Under the pieces are notes generated by a model, which ran no database searches, was not told where the DNA came from, and saw only the letters and a list, made by a program, of their open reading frames with translations. A stretch of DNA of 64,000 nucleotides from Peptoniphilaceae bacterium. GTDB lineage: Bacteria; Bacillota; Clostridia; Tissierellales; Peptoniphilaceae. Location: assembly GCA_022779285.1 (NCBI GenBank), contig JALFST010000020.1:30789-94788 (forward strand). Direction: 5' to 3'. Below are positions 8,121 through 19,055 of this stretch, piece by piece (position 1 is the stretch's first letter; each line of letters begins with the position of its first letter). A program made the position numbers and the translations under genes.

Positions 8121-8885
8121 CTACCATCCTCTCGAATCGGTTTCCTCTTTTTCCGCGCCTCTGTCCGGCTCTTCCGCACAATATTTCGATATCCACTGTG
8201 CTTTTCGAAGCATGCTCGCTTTTTTTTCAAGAGCGGACGATGAGGCTTGTTCAGGAATGCTCGCCGACAGTTTCAACAAATTCCTTCGCTCTTCCTCAAG
8301 ATACCGGATCAATTCGGGATGACGCTGTTCCAAAAGGTGCGGACCATATTCCAAGCCATAAGGAAAACCTGCATATTTCCGATACTCCAATGTCATTTTC
8401 TTTTGCGTACATACATTCAATATCGGATAGCGATGCTTTCCGTCCTTGATCATCGTTTCCCGTACAAGAACATCCTGATCCATCAAAAAGCGGCGCAAAT
8501 GCTCCGGTGATTTCTGCGGACTCAATACCCATTGTCCTGCACGCCGCGCGAAATCAATGTTTTCTGCAAGAATCCTTGTCATGAGCTCGCCTCCCATGCC
8601 TGCGATGACAATCGCATCGAGCGAGCTCCAGCAAAGCTCGCGCAAGCCGTCCGTGACCTGCATTTGAATTTTCTCACGAATCCGCGCCGGCTCCGTGGGT
8701 AAAATCTCCCGCAGCTTGGCAAGCGAGTCTTCCGAAATATCCGTCGCCAATACGAAATCAATGTCTTCTCGCCTTGCTAAAAATCTGGCGATCAGACCAT
8801 GATCTGAGCCCACATCAACGACTCGGTGGCAGGGTTCTACCGTCTGCACCAATGCGCTGATCCGTCTTCCCGGAGCTCTGCTCAT
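8121..8885 (-). CDS. trmK: tRNA (adenine-22-N1)-methyltransferase
   Basis: A protein of 254 residues. The SAM-binding motifs VVDVGSDHGLIARFL and LATDISEDSLAKL and the catalytic-region AIVIAGMGGELM identify TrmK, which methylates A22 in the D-loop of certain bacterial tRNAs. The C-terminal 90 residues form a charged helical domain. GGAG six bases before the ATG overlaps the end of rpoD; rpoD, trmK and nif3 form a tight block. The position next to rpoD is typical of Firmicutes. Confidence 0.92.
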   Translation of the reverse strand: MSRAPGRRISALVQTVEPCHRVVDVGSDHGLIARFLARREDIDFVLATDISEDSLAKLREILPTEPARIREKIQMQVTDGLRELCWSSLDAIVIAGMGGELMTRILAENIDFARRAGQWVLSPQKSPEHLRRFLMDQDVLVRETMIKDGKHRYPILNVCTQKKMTLEYRKYAGFPYGLEYGPHLLEQRHPELIRYLEEERRNLLKLSASIPEQASSSALEKKASMLRKAQWISKYCAEEPDRGAEKEETDSRGW

Positions 8886-8888
8886 GAC

Positions 8889-10985
8889 TTACTCCAAAAA
8901 ATCTTTGATTTTTTGCGAACGTGTGGGATGCTTGAGCTTTCGTATCGCTTTTGCTTCAATTTGGCGGATGCGTTCACGCGTAACGGCAAATTCTTTTCCG
9001 ACCTCCTCCAGCGTGCGCGGCGTCCCGTCATTGAGGCCGAAACGCAGCTCCAATACTTTTCTCTCACGCTCGGAAAGCGTATTGAGAATATTGGACAATT
9101 CCTCGTGGAGCATAATGGAATTCGCCGCCTCGTCCGGAGCTACGGCCGTATCATCCTCAATGAAATCTCCCAAATGAGAGTCTTCCTCTTCTCCGATCGG
9201 GGTTTCCAAAGAAACCGGCTCCTGCGCAATCTTGCGCACGGCGCGCACCTTTTCCACATCGACACCCATCTCCTGCGCAATCTCCTCATTGGTCGGATCT
9301 CGGTTGAGCTCCTGCAGCAGCTGTCTTTGCGCACGTGACAGCTTATTGATGGTTTCCACCATGTGTACGGGAATGCGAATGGTGCGCGCCTGATCGGCGA
9401 TGGCACGCGTAATCGCCTGGCGAATCCACCAGGTCGCATAGGTGGAAAACTTGAATCCGCGGTGATAATCAAATTTTTCAACGGCCTTCATCAAGCCGAG
9501 ATTTCCTTCCTGGATGAGATCGAGAAAACTCATACCGCGCCCAACATAACGCTTTGCAATGGAAACAACAAGTCTGAGGTTTGTCTCTGCCAGACGTTTT
9601 TTCGCCTGATTTCCTATGCGCATTGTTTTTTTCATCTGCTCTCGATCCAGATCATTGAGCGGCTCTCGTACCAAAATTTTTCTTGCGGGGAAATTGGAAC
9701 GCACAACCTCCTTCAGCAGCTCCGGTGAAAAGGAATCGATGTCTCCATTTCCGGCAAAAAGATTTTCCACCTTGACGCGCTCAGCCTCCAGAATGTCATA
9801 ATTCTTGATTTCGATTTCCGTCAGCGCATCCTTAGGTGCAATTTTTTTGAGTCCGATCTTGATCTTGTCGATCACGGTATTTCTTTCAAAAAGCATGAGA
9901 CGCTGCTCATCCGTGAGTCTGCCGTCGGTAAAAGGCTTCATCTTTTTTTCATTGGCCAATTCAAAAAGACTTTTCACATTTTCGTCCGAATCCTCTTCTC
10001 TTTTATATACCTGATCCACAGCGGCAACAATTTCCTCACGATGCTCCACCGCATACTTCGTCCAATCATGCTGCGCCTTTGTCGCGTGATCCGGATCAAT
10101 TAAAACAGCAAGCACTGCATCCTGAATGGCATCACAATATGCCAGCTTGATCGCTTCCTCCTCCGTCATTTCCGTTCGTCCGAGTCTGCGACGTACATAA
10201 CGTTCCACATAGGCGGCCATGTTGATGGCATAATACTCATCGGATTCCGCTTCGATCGCATCCACATCCGGGTGGAGAGCATATACATAAAAACGGCTTA
10301 AATCCGTAAAGCGCTGACGATCCTCCGCAGTCGGATTCTCCTGATTTTGCAGTTTTTCCTCCAAACGTAAGAGAAAAAGCGCCTGTACATAGTTTAACGA
10401 TTGTTTGGAAAGCTCAATTTCCTCACGCAATGTGATGCGACGATTATGCAAGGCCTTTCCGGCAATATCGGAAAGCTCCATGCGCTTCGCTAAAAGCACT
10501 TCTTCCTCTGCGGTAAGCAGAGGAACTCTTCCGATTTCTTTCAAATACATTTTTACAGGATCGTCAATGGCGATGGCCTTCATCGCGTTGCGAGAGAGCC
10601 GATCCTCTTCTTCACGTGCAAGCTTTTCCTCTTCGGATTCGATCTCAACCAAATCCTCTGAGAGAACATCCAGTCCGTCCAGCTCGGAAAGAGAATCCTC
10701 CTCTTCCTGATCATCGTCATCGATAGGCTCATCGTCATCGGCATCCTCAGATTCCGGAACAAATTCCCCATCCTCCAGCATAATGCCGTCTTCTTCGAGC
10801 GTTTTCACGATATCTAAACGATCCTCATCGTCCAATCGTTCATAATCCTCAAGGCCTTCGAAGTCCGACAAGGTATACATTTCTCTGTGCGACGATGCGA
10901 TCTTCCGCAGCTCATCAATCATATTTTGTTTTATTTCATCAACGTCCGTCGCGTCATCCTTCAATAAATCATCGCGTTCAGTCAT
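8889..10985 (-). CDS. rpoD: RNA polymerase primary sigma factor with a large insertion
   Basis: A protein of 698 residues; most Firmicutes SigA proteins have 350-390. Residues 1-135 are very acidic ([18 protein letters not shown] region). Region 1.2 follows at about 141-175 ([20 protein letters not shown]), then about 285 residues of helical insertion. Region 2 starts near 461 ([20 protein letters not shown], with [18 protein letters not shown]), region 3 lies at 540-600 and region 4 ends the protein ([20 protein letters not shown]). The start at 10985 has GTGGAGGAC upstream and overlaps the dnaG stop codon by eight bases. The frame is open up to 11033, but inside dnaG. The insertion sits where E. 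coli sigma-70 has its non-conserved region. Confidence 0.95.
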   Translation of the reverse strand: MTERDDLLKDDATDVDEIKQNMIDELRKIASSHREMYTLSDFEGLEDYERLDDEDRLDIVKTLEEDGIMLEDGEFVPESEDADDDEPIDDDDQEEEDSLSELDGLDVLSEDLVEIESEEEKLAREEEDRLSRNAMKAIAIDDPVKMYLKEIGRVPLLTAEEEVLLAKRMELSDIAGKALHNRRITLREEIELSKQSLNYVQALFLLRLEEKLQNQENPTAEDRQRFTDLSRFYVYALHPDVDAIEAESDEYYAINMAAYVERYVRRRLGRTEMTEEEAIKLAYCDAIQDAVLAVLIDPDHATKAQHDWTKYAVEHREEIVAAVDQVYKREEDSDENVKSLFELANEKKMKPFTDGRLTDEQRLMLFERNTVIDKIKIGLKKIAPKDALTEIEIKNYDILEAERVKVENLFAGNGDIDSFSPELLKEVVRSNFPARKILVREPLNDLDREQMKKTMRIGNQAKKRLAETNLRLVVSIAKRYVGRGMSFLDLIQEGNLGLMKAVEKFDYHRGFKFSTYATWWIRQAITRAIADQARTIRIPVHMVETINKLSRAQRQLLQELNRDPTNEEIAQEMGVDVEKVRAVRKIAQEPVSLETPIGEEEDSHLGDFIEDDTAVAPDEAANSIMLHEELSNILNTLSERERKVLELRFGLNDGTPRTLEEVGKEFAVTRERIRQIEAKAIRKLKHPTRSQKIKDFLE

Positions 10986-12852
10986 GTCGTCCTCCACTTT
11001 TCTTTTGCCGCATAATCTCGAAATATTCGTCATATAGCCGACTCACATTGCCTTCTCCGTTCTCAGAGTTTGTCTCTGCCAGCCGCCGAAGCTCCGCGGA
11101 GCGCAGCTTCATGCGAAGATGCTCTATCTTATCCAAAAGCTCTCTGGCCATAGCAACGGTGTTTTCTTTGCTTTTCTCCCCTTCTCGCTCCATACTCCGT
11201 ATCCGGGTGAGCACATCTCCCTCGGGATGCTCGGAAAGCAGCATTTCCGTATTGGCCGGAAGTCCGGAATTTCGTAATTGATCCATTCGCATCAAAATCT
11301 GTAAAACGGCCTTGTCTGTAATCCAGTCGTTATTCATGCGTAACAGACTGGCACATGACTCATTTTGATACAGACGTAAAAAATCCGACTGCAATGCCTC
11401 ACGCTCTTCCTCCAGCGATCGTATGTTTTTATTACCCCGATTTGAGAAAGAGCCATCGTTTTCTTGGAAATTCTCGCCGTAAAAATCATCTGTTGCCGAT
11501 GGCGCCGGATGAAAATACGCTTTTTCGCCATACCCTTCAGCGAAAAAAATATCCTTCTTCTCGGTTTTCAATGCTTCTCTGCGAAGCAATACATCATTTT
11601 TCAAGCTCTCGCTGTCTACCCGGATTTCATCCGCAACCTTTTGGATGTATATGTCTCGAACGGCATCCTTAGGGATATTTGCCAGAAAATCGGTAGCCTT
11701 GGCCAGAAAATCCAGTCTTCCTCTTTCCTGCTCCAAATCAAATCCGGAACGTAAAATCCGAAGCTCGAAGTCGATGGGATCCACCGCTTCTTCCATATAT
11801 TGTTCAAAGGCTTCCTTTCCCTGTGTCCGGGCGACATCATCCGGATCCTTTCCATCAGGAAGAAGCATCATGTGCGGTGTGATGTGCGTTCTTTCAAACA
11901 CCTCAATCGCTCTGCGGGAAGCCTTGATGCCCGCGGCATCCCCATCGTAGCAGAGATAAATGGACTCCGCATAGCGCTTGATCAGCTTTGCCTGATTCTC
12001 CGTCAGCGAGGTCCCCAGACTGGCAACCGCATATTCAATACCATGATAATTCAAGCCGATCACATCCATATATCCCTCAACCAGAATCACGCGATCCCGA
12101 TTCCGATTTTGCTTGAGAATGTGGACACCGTATAGATGATCTCCCTTGTGGAAAATTTCAGATTCCGGAGAATTCAGGTATTTCGGCTGTCCGCGATCAA
12201 TCACACGCCCGCCGAAGCCGATGACATGATTTTTCTCGGAGATGATGGGAAACATGACACGGTTGCGAAAGCGATCATAGTATCCCGTCCCTCGATTGGA
12301 TTTTAAAATAAGCCCGAGCTCCAGCATATCCTCTTCTGCAAAGCCCTTTTCCTTCATCGCTTGATACAGGCTATCTCCTTTGCCATCCGCAAAGCCGAGA
12401 AAAAAACGATTGATAATCTCGGACTTCAATCCGCGTTGCATCAAATATCTCTGCGGCAGCGCGTTGGTCAAAAGATTCTGATAATAAAAAAGCATCGCCT
12501 CTCGATTGAGTGTGTAGAGGCGTTTCTTATGATCCCGGCGCTCCTTTTCATGCGGATCCGCAGCCTCCAGCGGAATCCCGTAACGATCCGCAAGAAAACG
12601 AATGGCATCGGGAAAGTCTAAATGTTCCATTTTTTGAACAAAGGAAATCCCATCGCCGGACTCTCCGCATCCAAAGCATTTATAGGTTCCGAACTCCGGC
12701 GTTACAAAAAAGGATGGTGTTTTTTCCTGATGAAAGGGGCAGCAGGCTTTATAACTTTTGCCCGAGCGTTTCAGCTCCACATAGCTTCCCACCAGGTCTA
12801 CGATATCCACCGCGTCCTTGACACGCTGAACCGTATCATCCGATAAAGACAT
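10978..12852 (-). CDS. dnaG: DNA primase
   Basis: A protein of 624 residues that makes RNA primers for DNA replication. The N-terminal zinc-binding domain is seen at C38PFH41 and C59FGC62 (CHC2 type). The catalytic core has the TOPRIM motifs [13 protein letters not shown] and [11 protein letters not shown], and the C-terminal part is the helicase-binding region. I place the start at ATG 12852 ([20 protein letters not shown]), which matches the family N-terminus and follows AGAGGAG closely. An ATG five codons earlier at 12867 is also possible. dnaG-rpoD is the conserved core of the macromolecular-synthesis operon. Confidence 0.95.
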   Translation of the reverse strand: MSLSDDTVQRVKDAVDIVDLVGSYVELKRSGKSYKACCPFHQEKTPSFFVTPEFGTYKCFGCGESGDGISFVQKMEHLDFPDAIRFLADRYGIPLEAADPHEKERRDHKKRLYTLNREAMLFYYQNLLTNALPQRYLMQRGLKSEIINRFFLGFADGKGDSLYQAMKEKGFAEEDMLELGLILKSNRGTGYYDRFRNRVMFPIISEKNHVIGFGGRVIDRGQPKYLNSPESEIFHKGDHLYGVHILKQNRNRDRVILVEGYMDVIGLNYHGIEYAVASLGTSLTENQAKLIKRYAESIYLCYDGDAAGIKASRRAIEVFERTHITPHMMLLPDGKDPDDVARTQGKEAFEQYMEEAVDPIDFELRILRSGFDLEQERGRLDFLAKATDFLANIPKDAVRDIYIQKVADEIRVDSESLKNDVLLRREALKTEKKDIFFAEGYGEKAYFHPAPSATDDFYGENFQENDGSFSNRGNKNIRSLEEEREALQSDFLRLYQNESCASLLRMNNDWITDKAVLQILMRMDQLRNSGLPANTEMLLSEHPEGDVLTRIRSMEREGEKSKENTVAMARELLDKIEHLRMKLRSAELRRLAETNSENGEGNVSRLYDEYFEIMRQKKSGGRHD

Positions 12853-12910
12853 AGCTCCTCTTTTCATAACCTTACTTTCTTCTTGATCATGGGATTCCAA
12901 AATCCGTTCC

Positions 12911-13930
12911 TTATAAGATCGACCAGACCTTGGGAATGAAAAGCTCACGATAGGTACGAATCAGAAAATCATCCGTCATGCCGGAAATATAGTCCATCAC
13001 CTTCATTTCCGGAGAATCCTCTCTGTCCTCGTAAATGATATGATGATCCGCAGGCATTGCCTCCGGATGCTCCAGAAGGTACTGAAAAAGATCGGTAATG
13101 ATATGCTCCAGCTTGCGATTTTCACCTTTGATCATTTCGTTGGTATACACCCTGTCAAACATGAATCCCCGCAATTCGCGGAGAGCGCCTTGATACGGCT
13201 CCTCCATTCGAATTTCGGGCTGATCCATACTGGCACGAACCACTGCATGGACAAGGGCTGAAATTCTTTCTGATGAGTTTTTTCCGAGGATCTCCACACA
13301 CTCCTTGGGAAGATCTTCCTCGCGCAGCACTCCGGCGCGAATCGAGTCATCGATATCATGATTTACATAAGCAATGCGATCCGCAAACTTCAGGATTCTT
13401 CCCTCAAGAGTAGCCGCCTGATTGCTTCCGCTGTGATTTGCAATCCCATCCAGCACCTCCCATGTAAGATTCAAACCCGCCACATGAGGCGTGCGTGCAC
13501 GAGATTCTACAATGCTGAGCATGCGAACGGATTCCTGAGCATGGTGAAAGCCCGGCATGATTTTTTGAAGAATATGCTCCCCCGCATGTCCGAAAGGAGT
13601 ATGTCCCACATCATGGCCCATTGCCATCGCCTCGGTCAGATCCTCGTTGAGGCGCAAAGCACGCGCGATCGTCCGCGCGATCTGCCCGACCTCCAGCGTG
13701 TGAGTAAGACGCGTGCGATAATGATCCCCCTCCGGAGAGATGAACACCTGCGTTTTGTGCTTCAGTCGCCGAAAGCATTTCGAATGCAGGATTCGATCTC
13801 GATCTCTCTGAAAGCAGGTTCGATATGGATCCTCCACCTCCGGAATCGAACGTCCCTTTGTTTGAGACGCACGAACGGCATAGGGAGACAACAGCATCTC
13901 TTCATTATGCTCAATCTGTTCGCGAATCAT
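12911..13930 (-). CDS. Deoxyguanosinetriphosphate triphosphohydrolase-like HD protein
   Basis: A protein of 339 residues of the dGTPase family. The HD metal site is visible as RLTHTLEVGQIARTIARAL and AMGHDVGHTPFGHAGEHIL, with IANHSG and FADRIAYVNHDIDD downstream. Members hydrolyse dNTPs to deoxynucleosides and triphosphate and can shape dNTP pools. The position before dnaG is common in Firmicutes. The start is set by AGGAGGTATC. Eight bases separate it from glyS upstream, and a 58-base gap follows before dnaG. Confidence 0.9.
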   Translation of the reverse strand: MIREQIEHNEEMLLSPYAVRASQTKGRSIPEVEDPYRTCFQRDRDRILHSKCFRRLKHKTQVFISPEGDHYRTRLTHTLEVGQIARTIARALRLNEDLTEAMAMGHDVGHTPFGHAGEHILQKIMPGFHHAQESVRMLSIVESRARTPHVAGLNLTWEVLDGIANHSGSNQAATLEGRILKFADRIAYVNHDIDDSIRAGVLREEDLPKECVEILGKNSSERISALVHAVVRASMDQPEIRMEEPYQGALRELRGFMFDRVYTNEMIKGENRKLEHIITDLFQYLLEHPEAMPADHHIIYEDREDSPEMKVMDYISGMTDDFLIRTYRELFIPKVWSIL

Positions 13931-13938
13931 GATACCTC

Positions 13939-16020
13939 CTACGCTCTGTTTTCTCTGACAACAAGCTGCGGCGTAAGTATCTGGCGGATCAAATGACTGA
14001 CACGAGCCAGCATAGCGAGCCGGCTTCTACGAAGAGCCTCGTCCTCTACAAGGATCATTGTCTGATCCATGTACGAATTGATCACGATCATCCAATGTCC
14101 CAAAAGCTCCAGGGCATCTGAAAAATGATCCGAGCGAATTGCGGCTTTCACCGCTTCCTCTCTCTCGAGAGAATTCAGCATGACCTGATCCTCTTCCTGT
14201 AAAACGGATGGATTCACTTCCATGGAATCCGCATTTTTGGCCATGCTGTCCACACGGATGAATCCCGTAATCAAAGTATCCTCCGGATCTGTCTCCGCCA
14301 ACTCGGAAAGTGCATTCAGCTTTTGGCGATAAACCAGAAGATCCGTGCTTTCCGAATCCATAACAGCATCGATCAGATCATAGCGATATCCGTTTTCCCG
14401 AAATTTATTCTTCAGGCGTCCGCACATAAACTCATTGATATGTCCGATCACCTCGTCATAATCAAATACGAGTCCCTGCTGCTCGACATAAAACAATAAC
14501 GCATCCCGGAAAGCGGCCTTGAGATCCATGTGGAATTTGGCGCTGAAGATCATATCAATCATTCCGATGGCAGCACGGCGCAGGCCGAAAGGATCCTGAG
14601 AACCGGTCACTTCAATGCCGATGGCATAAAGACCTGCAATAGTGTCGATTTTATCGGCAAGAGAGAGAATGAGTCCCGAGGTAGCCTTCGGAAGCTCTCC
14701 TCCGGAAACACGGGGCATGTACTGCTCCTCAATCGCTTGAGCCACAATGGGATTTTCTCCGGACTTTTCCGCATAAATGCGTCCCATGACGCCCTGCAGC
14801 TCGGTAAATTCGACCACCATATGCGTAACCAGATCCGCCTTGGAAAGCTCTGCCGCTCTTGCCGCATTTTCTATTGTTTCCGATCCGCATTGAATGCGTT
14901 TCCCGATGGAAGCGGTGAGCTTTTCCAGACGCTCCGATTTCTCACGCATATTGCCCAGCTTTTCATGAAAAATCAACTGATCCAGCTGTGATACATATTC
15001 GGCAAAAGGAATGGACAAGTCCTGCTGATAGAAAAATTTTGCATCTTCTAACCGCGGTACCAGCACCTTCTCATTGCCTCTGGCCACATTTTCAATGCCA
15101 TAGTCATCTCCGTTGCGCACCGAAAGAAAATAAGGAAGAAGACTTCCATTATCATTCACGACCGGGAAATAGCGCTGATGATCCTTCATCGGGGTGATCA
15201 GAATTTCCTTGGGGAGCTGCAAATAGTCTGCAGGAATCGACCCTAAAAAGACCGTAGGATATTCTACAATATGCACAACCTCATCCAGCAGCTCCTCATC
15301 CATCAAGGGGCTTCCGCCGTGCTCACGAGCAAGACGGTTGAGACCTCGTACGATGATGCTTCTGCGCTCTTTCTCATCCACGATCACATAATTTTCCTTT
15401 AAGGCCTGCTCATATCCGTCAATGGTAACAATCTCCAGGTCTTTCTTTCCTAAAAATCGATGCCCCTGCGTCCGGTTGGAAACCGGAATTCCCTCAAAGT
15501 CAAAGGGCAGCACCTGATCGTTCCACAAGGAGACGATCCAGCGAATCGGCCTTAAAAACTGAATGCTTTTCCCTCCCCAGCGCATCGCACGAGGCGCCGA
15601 GATATGACGAATGGAATCAGGTATGACTTTTGCCAGTACGGAATCGATGGAAATCGCTTCCCTTTGCATGCGAACAAAAACATAATCATCCTTGCCGTTA
15701 TTCTCAATAAATGTGTCCTCAAGCCTGACCCCTTTGCCTCTGAGAAAGCCCAGAAGCGCCTTTGTGGGTTGCCCGCTTTCGTCATATGCCGCCTTTTTGG
15801 AAGGGCCGCGTACAATCTCCTCCCGCTTGCCCTCGGTCTCCTCGATATCCTGAAGCCAAATAGCAAAACGACGAGGCGTAGACTCGATTCGAAGAGTGCC
15901 GATATGCAATCCCGCATCCTTTAGCCCACGGGAGATATTATTGACCAATTGTTCCTTTGTCGAAGCGATGTAACGGGAAGGATACTCCTCTACGCCGATT
16001 TCTAACAAATATTTATTCAT
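13939..16020 (-). CDS. glyS: Glycine-tRNA ligase, beta subunit
   Basis: A protein of 693 residues that carries the tRNA-binding and editing-like domains of the alpha2-beta2 glycyl-tRNA synthetase. Signatures are [14 protein letters not shown] at the start and HQRYFPV in the middle. The C-terminal part is a helical anticodon-binding domain ([18 protein letters not shown] and following). It overlaps the glyQ stop codon by eight bases, so the two subunits are probably made in step. Confidence 0.96.
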   Translation of the reverse strand: MNKYLLEIGVEEYPSRYIASTKEQLVNNISRGLKDAGLHIGTLRIESTPRRFAIWLQDIEETEGKREEIVRGPSKKAAYDESGQPTKALLGFLRGKGVRLEDTFIENNGKDDYVFVRMQREAISIDSVLAKVIPDSIRHISAPRAMRWGGKSIQFLRPIRWIVSLWNDQVLPFDFEGIPVSNRTQGHRFLGKKDLEIVTIDGYEQALKENYVIVDEKERRSIIVRGLNRLAREHGGSPLMDEELLDEVVHIVEYPTVFLGSIPADYLQLPKEILITPMKDHQRYFPVVNDNGSLLPYFLSVRNGDDYGIENVARGNEKVLVPRLEDAKFFYQQDLSIPFAEYVSQLDQLIFHEKLGNMREKSERLEKLTASIGKRIQCGSETIENAARAAELSKADLVTHMVVEFTELQGVMGRIYAEKSGENPIVAQAIEEQYMPRVSGGELPKATSGLILSLADKIDTIAGLYAIGIEVTGSQDPFGLRRAAIGMIDMIFSAKFHMDLKAAFRDALLFYVEQQGLVFDYDEVIGHINEFMCGRLKNKFRENGYRYDLIDAVMDSESTDLLVYRQKLNALSELAETDPEDTLITGFIRVDSMAKNADSMEVNPSVLQEEDQVMLNSLEREEAVKAAIRSDHFSDALELLGHWMIVINSYMDQTMILVEDEALRRSRLAMLARVSHLIRQILTPQLVVRENRA

Positions 16021-16903
16021 GATTGCTCTCTTCCTTCGTATGCATGAGAGGAAAATTCATCTCTTCACGACACTGAACATACTCCTTTGCCACCTCGCGT
16101 GCCATATCACGAACGCGGGCAATATAGTGACTACGCTCCGATACTGCAATCGCACCCCGTGCATCCAAAACATTAAAAGTATGGGAGCATTTCAAAACAT
16201 AATCATACGCCGGATATATCAGATGATTTTCAATTTGAGCCTTTGCCTCCCGCTCATATTGTTCAAAGAGCGTGCGCAGAAGCTCGACATCAGCGGTTTC
16301 AAAAGAATATTTGGAATTCTCATATTCCTGCTGACGAAAAATATCGCCGTATTTCAGCTGATCATTCCACTGTAAGTCAAAGACGTTGTCCACACCCTGG
16401 ATATACATAGCGATACGCTCCAGGCCCATGGTAACTTCTCCGGATTCCGGGCTCAAGGACAATCCGCCCACCTGCTGAAAATAGGTGAACTGTGTGATTT
16501 CCATGCCGTCCAGCCAAACCTCCCAGCCGACACCCCACGCACCCAGAGTAGGAGATTCCCAGTTATCCTCAACAAATCGAATGTCATGCTCGCGCGGATG
16601 AATTCCGATGACCTCCAGGCTCTTTAAATAGAGGTCCTGAATATCCTCCGGCGCAGGCTTCAGCAAAATCTGCAGCTGATGATGTTGATAAAGCCGGTTC
16701 GGATTTTCCCCGTATCTTCCGTCCGCCGGTCTGCGGCTCGGCTCTACGTATACGGCTTTCCACGGCTCCGGACCCAGCGCGCGCAGAAAAGTATTGGGGT
16801 TCATTGTACCGGCGCCTTTCTCAACATCATAGGGTTCCAGCACAGCGCAGCCTTGCTGCGCCCAATACTGCGTCAATTTTGAAATCATCTCTTGTAGATT
16901 CAT
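16013..16903 (-). CDS. glyQ: Glycine-tRNA ligase, alpha subunit
   Basis: A protein of 296 residues, the catalytic subunit that forms glycyl-adenylate. The sequence holds the family signatures [40 protein letters not shown] and [20 protein letters not shown]. It lies 27 bases after recO in the same transcript and overlaps glyS. The start has GGAGGATATATG context. I see no T-box leader in the 27-base gap, so glycine-responsive control at this gene is unlikely. Confidence 0.97.
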   Translation of the reverse strand: MNLQEMISKLTQYWAQQGCAVLEPYDVEKGAGTMNPNTFLRALGPEPWKAVYVEPSRRPADGRYGENPNRLYQHHQLQILLKPAPEDIQDLYLKSLEVIGIHPREHDIRFVEDNWESPTLGAWGVGWEVWLDGMEITQFTYFQQVGGLSLSPESGEVTMGLERIAMYIQGVDNVFDLQWNDQLKYGDIFRQQEYENSKYSFETADVELLRTLFEQYEREAKAQIENHLIYPAYDYVLKCSHTFNVLDARGAIAVSERSHYIARVRDMAREVAKEYVQCREEMNFPLMHTKEESNHE

Positions 16904-16930
16904 ATATCCTCCTCGTAGTCACCGCAGATT

Positions 16931-17695
16931 TTACCACAAAACAGCAAGTCGTTGCAGTATTGCGAGCGATTTGAAGTGTTGTTTCCCGGTATGCGTCTGA
17001 AAATACTCCAGTGTGATCCGAAAAGCCCCTTGATAAAGCTCCCTTTTTCCGGATGCCGCAGTCTGCTCCAGGTCCTGAAGCGGCTGTGTGATGTATGCAC
17101 AGATTTCCTCGTAAATGGGCTTTGCCATATATTTTGCACTCTGCACCTCCCTGTGATCCTCACAAAAAACACCGCCTGACGCAATATCAAAAAAAACGGA
17201 TGAAGGATTCATACGCTTTCCGCACTCCAGGCAGGCTCCGAGCGTTGGGCGAAATCCCAGAAAACTTGCCATTTTCATCAAAAAAGCGCTCAGCAGCCGT
17301 ATAGGAGCCGCATCAGCGGCGTCCTCAAGAACCATCAGAAACCTCTGCAAAAGCGCATAAATGCCGGAATCCGGTTCTCGTTCCGGCAGGATGCCCATCG
17401 CTTCCACCGCCATTTGCGCACAGGCAAGCCGCATGGGTCGTCTTCTCAGCCCCAAATGCGCTTCCTGAATTTGACCGTCGCGAATATATAAAAGCGATCG
17501 CCCCTCCTGAAGCTGGAAGGTTCCCTCCATAAAGGGCTCCGTAAGATTCAAAACCCGACTTTTATTGCGCCTGGCACCTCGGGCAATAAAAGAGAGCTGC
17601 CCTTCCTCCTTCGTGAAAAGCCGGACAATACGCGAAGAATCCTGAATATCATACGCTGTGAGCACGATCCCGTGCAGATGATCCCCGCTAAGCAT
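16931..17695 (-). CDS. recO: DNA repair protein RecO
   Basis: A protein of 254 residues that loads RecA onto SSB-coated single-stranded DNA together with RecR. It has an N-terminal OB fold (LTAYDIQDSSRIVRLFTKEE), a helical middle, and a zinc site made by C-L-E-C (LGACLECGK) and a later C-E-D-H. The ATG at 17695 overlaps the era stop codon by eight bases; a TTG one codon earlier is possible. The order era-recO-glyQ is conserved in many Firmicutes. Confidence 0.93.
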   Translation of the reverse strand: MLSGDHLHGIVLTAYDIQDSSRIVRLFTKEEGQLSFIARGARRNKSRVLNLTEPFMEGTFQLQEGRSLLYIRDGQIQEAHLGLRRRPMRLACAQMAVEAMGILPEREPDSGIYALLQRFLMVLEDAADAAPIRLLSAFLMKMASFLGFRPTLGACLECGKRMNPSSVFFDIASGGVFCEDHREVQSAKYMAKPIYEEICAYITQPLQDLEQTAASGKRELYQGAFRITLEYFQTHTGKQHFKSLAILQRLAVLW

Positions 17696-19055
17696 CAAAG
17701 CCCAACCTTTTTACACGATTCTGACTTCTTCTCCAATTCTTATCCACCTTTACCCAAAGCTTCAGATTGACATGGGAATCTAAAAGAGCCTCAATCTCCT
17801 TGCGGGACTCTTTGCCGATGCGGGCAAGCATCTGTCCGCCCTTTCCGATGACCATGCCCTTATGAGACTCCTTTTCGACATAGATTGTTGCATAAATATC
17901 ACAGATCGGCTGATGATCCCGATATTTCATCTGATCAATCGAAACATGGATACCGTGAGGGATTTCTTCCTGCATGTTTTTCAGGCATTTCTCACGAATG
18001 AATTCCGTAATTAAAAATCGTTCGCTGCGATCGGTGACCATCTCCTGCGGATAGTACATCGGCCCCTCCGGCAAATAACGGGCTACCGCAGAGAGGACGG
18101 TATCCAAATGATCGCCTCGAAGCGCGGAGATCGGAAGAATTTCCCGAAAAATCCCCAATTGTCTCAGCTCTTCCTTTCGTTCCTCCATCCTTTGCGGCTC
18201 AGCCTCATCCGCCTTATTGATTATGAGGAGAATGGGTGTGTCCTGTAATTTTTGTAATTTTTCCAAAATCAAGGTCTCGAGTCGCCCCGTCGGCTCCGTA
18301 TCCGTCACATAGAGTACGACGTCCACTCCATTCAACGCGTCTGCGGAGATCCGCAGCATGGCCTCACCCAACTCGTTTTTGGGAATCTGCACGCCGGGTG
18401 TATCCAAAAAAATCGCCTGCATTTTTTCGTCCGTATAGATCAGGCGAAGCTCATTTCGCGTGGTCTGCGCTTTATTCGATATAATGGATAGCTTCTGTCC
18501 TAAAAGCGCATTGAGAAGTGTGGATTTTCCGACATTCGGTCTTCCGATCACGGTACAATACCCCGAATGAAAGCCCTCTCTTTCCCGGAGACGCGGCAAA
18601 TCGACGGCGCGCATCACACCTTCCTCGTGCGCGCGCATACGTTTTTTTTCTTCCTCCTCCATGTGGTCATAGCCGAGAAGATGCAGGAGAGAATGAATCG
18701 TCAGGTAAATCATCTCTCTTTCCTCCGAATGACCGTATTCGGCCGCCTGACTGCGCACGCGATCCATGTTGATCACGATATCGCCGAGGATGTTCAGCTG
18801 TCCCCTTCTTTTCAAGGCTTCAATATCACAGGCTTCATGGATGGGAAAGCTCAGCACATCCGTTTCCTGATCAACGCCGCGGTATTCATAATTGAGCTTA
18901 TGAATTTCCTCCGAGCCTACAAAAGAAACGGAGATTTCCGCGTCATCCTGCACGCCCTCCTGTTCCAGAGCTGCCGCCAGCGCGCATTCTATTTGCATCT
19001 CGATTTGTTTCGTCAGGACAAAGGACGGATCTCTGACATCCATTGCTACATTCAT
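17688..19055 (-). CDS. Fused YbeY endoribonuclease - Era GTPase
   Basis: One frame of 455 residues encodes two ribosome-maturation factors that are usually separate. Residues 1-155 are YbeY, the metal-dependent endoribonuclease for 16S rRNA 3' processing, with the zinc ligands H121, H125 and H131 (HSLLHLLGYDH). Residues 160-455 are Era, with G1 GRPNVGKS (171-178), G3 DTPG (218-221), G4 NKAD (280-283), and a C-terminal KH domain containing GMVIGKGGQMLARIGKESRK. The junction (about 155-166) has hardly any linker: YbeY runs into the usual Era start GFHSGYCTVIGRPNVGKS. There is no stop codon or start signal at the junction. The gene overlaps phoH by four bases and recO by eight. Confidence 0.95.
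   Translation of the reverse strand: MNVAMDVRDPSFVLTKQIEMQIECALAAALEQEGVQDDAEISVSFVGSEEIHKLNYEYRGVDQETDVLSFPIHEACDIEALKRRGQLNILGDIVINMDRVRSQAAEYGHSEEREMIYLTIHSLLHLLGYDHMEEEEKKRMRAHEEGVMRAVDLPRLREREGFHSGYCTVIGRPNVGKSTLLNALLGQKLSIISNKAQTTRNELRLIYTDEKMQAIFLDTPGVQIPKNELGEAMLRISADALNGVDVVLYVTDTEPTGRLETLILEKLQKLQDTPILLIINKADEAEPQRMEERKEELRQLGIFREILPISALRGDHLDTVLSAVARYLPEGPMYYPQEMVTDRSERFLITEFIREKCLKNMQEEIPHGIHVSIDQMKYRDHQPICDIYATIYVEKESHKGMVIGKGGQMLARIGKESRKEIEALLDSHVNLKLWVKVDKNWRRSQNRVKRLGFDA

Noticed and set aside
16900..16931. T-box riboswitch for glycyl-tRNA synthetase
   Set aside because: The gap between recO and glyQ is only 27 bases, too short for a T-box leader.
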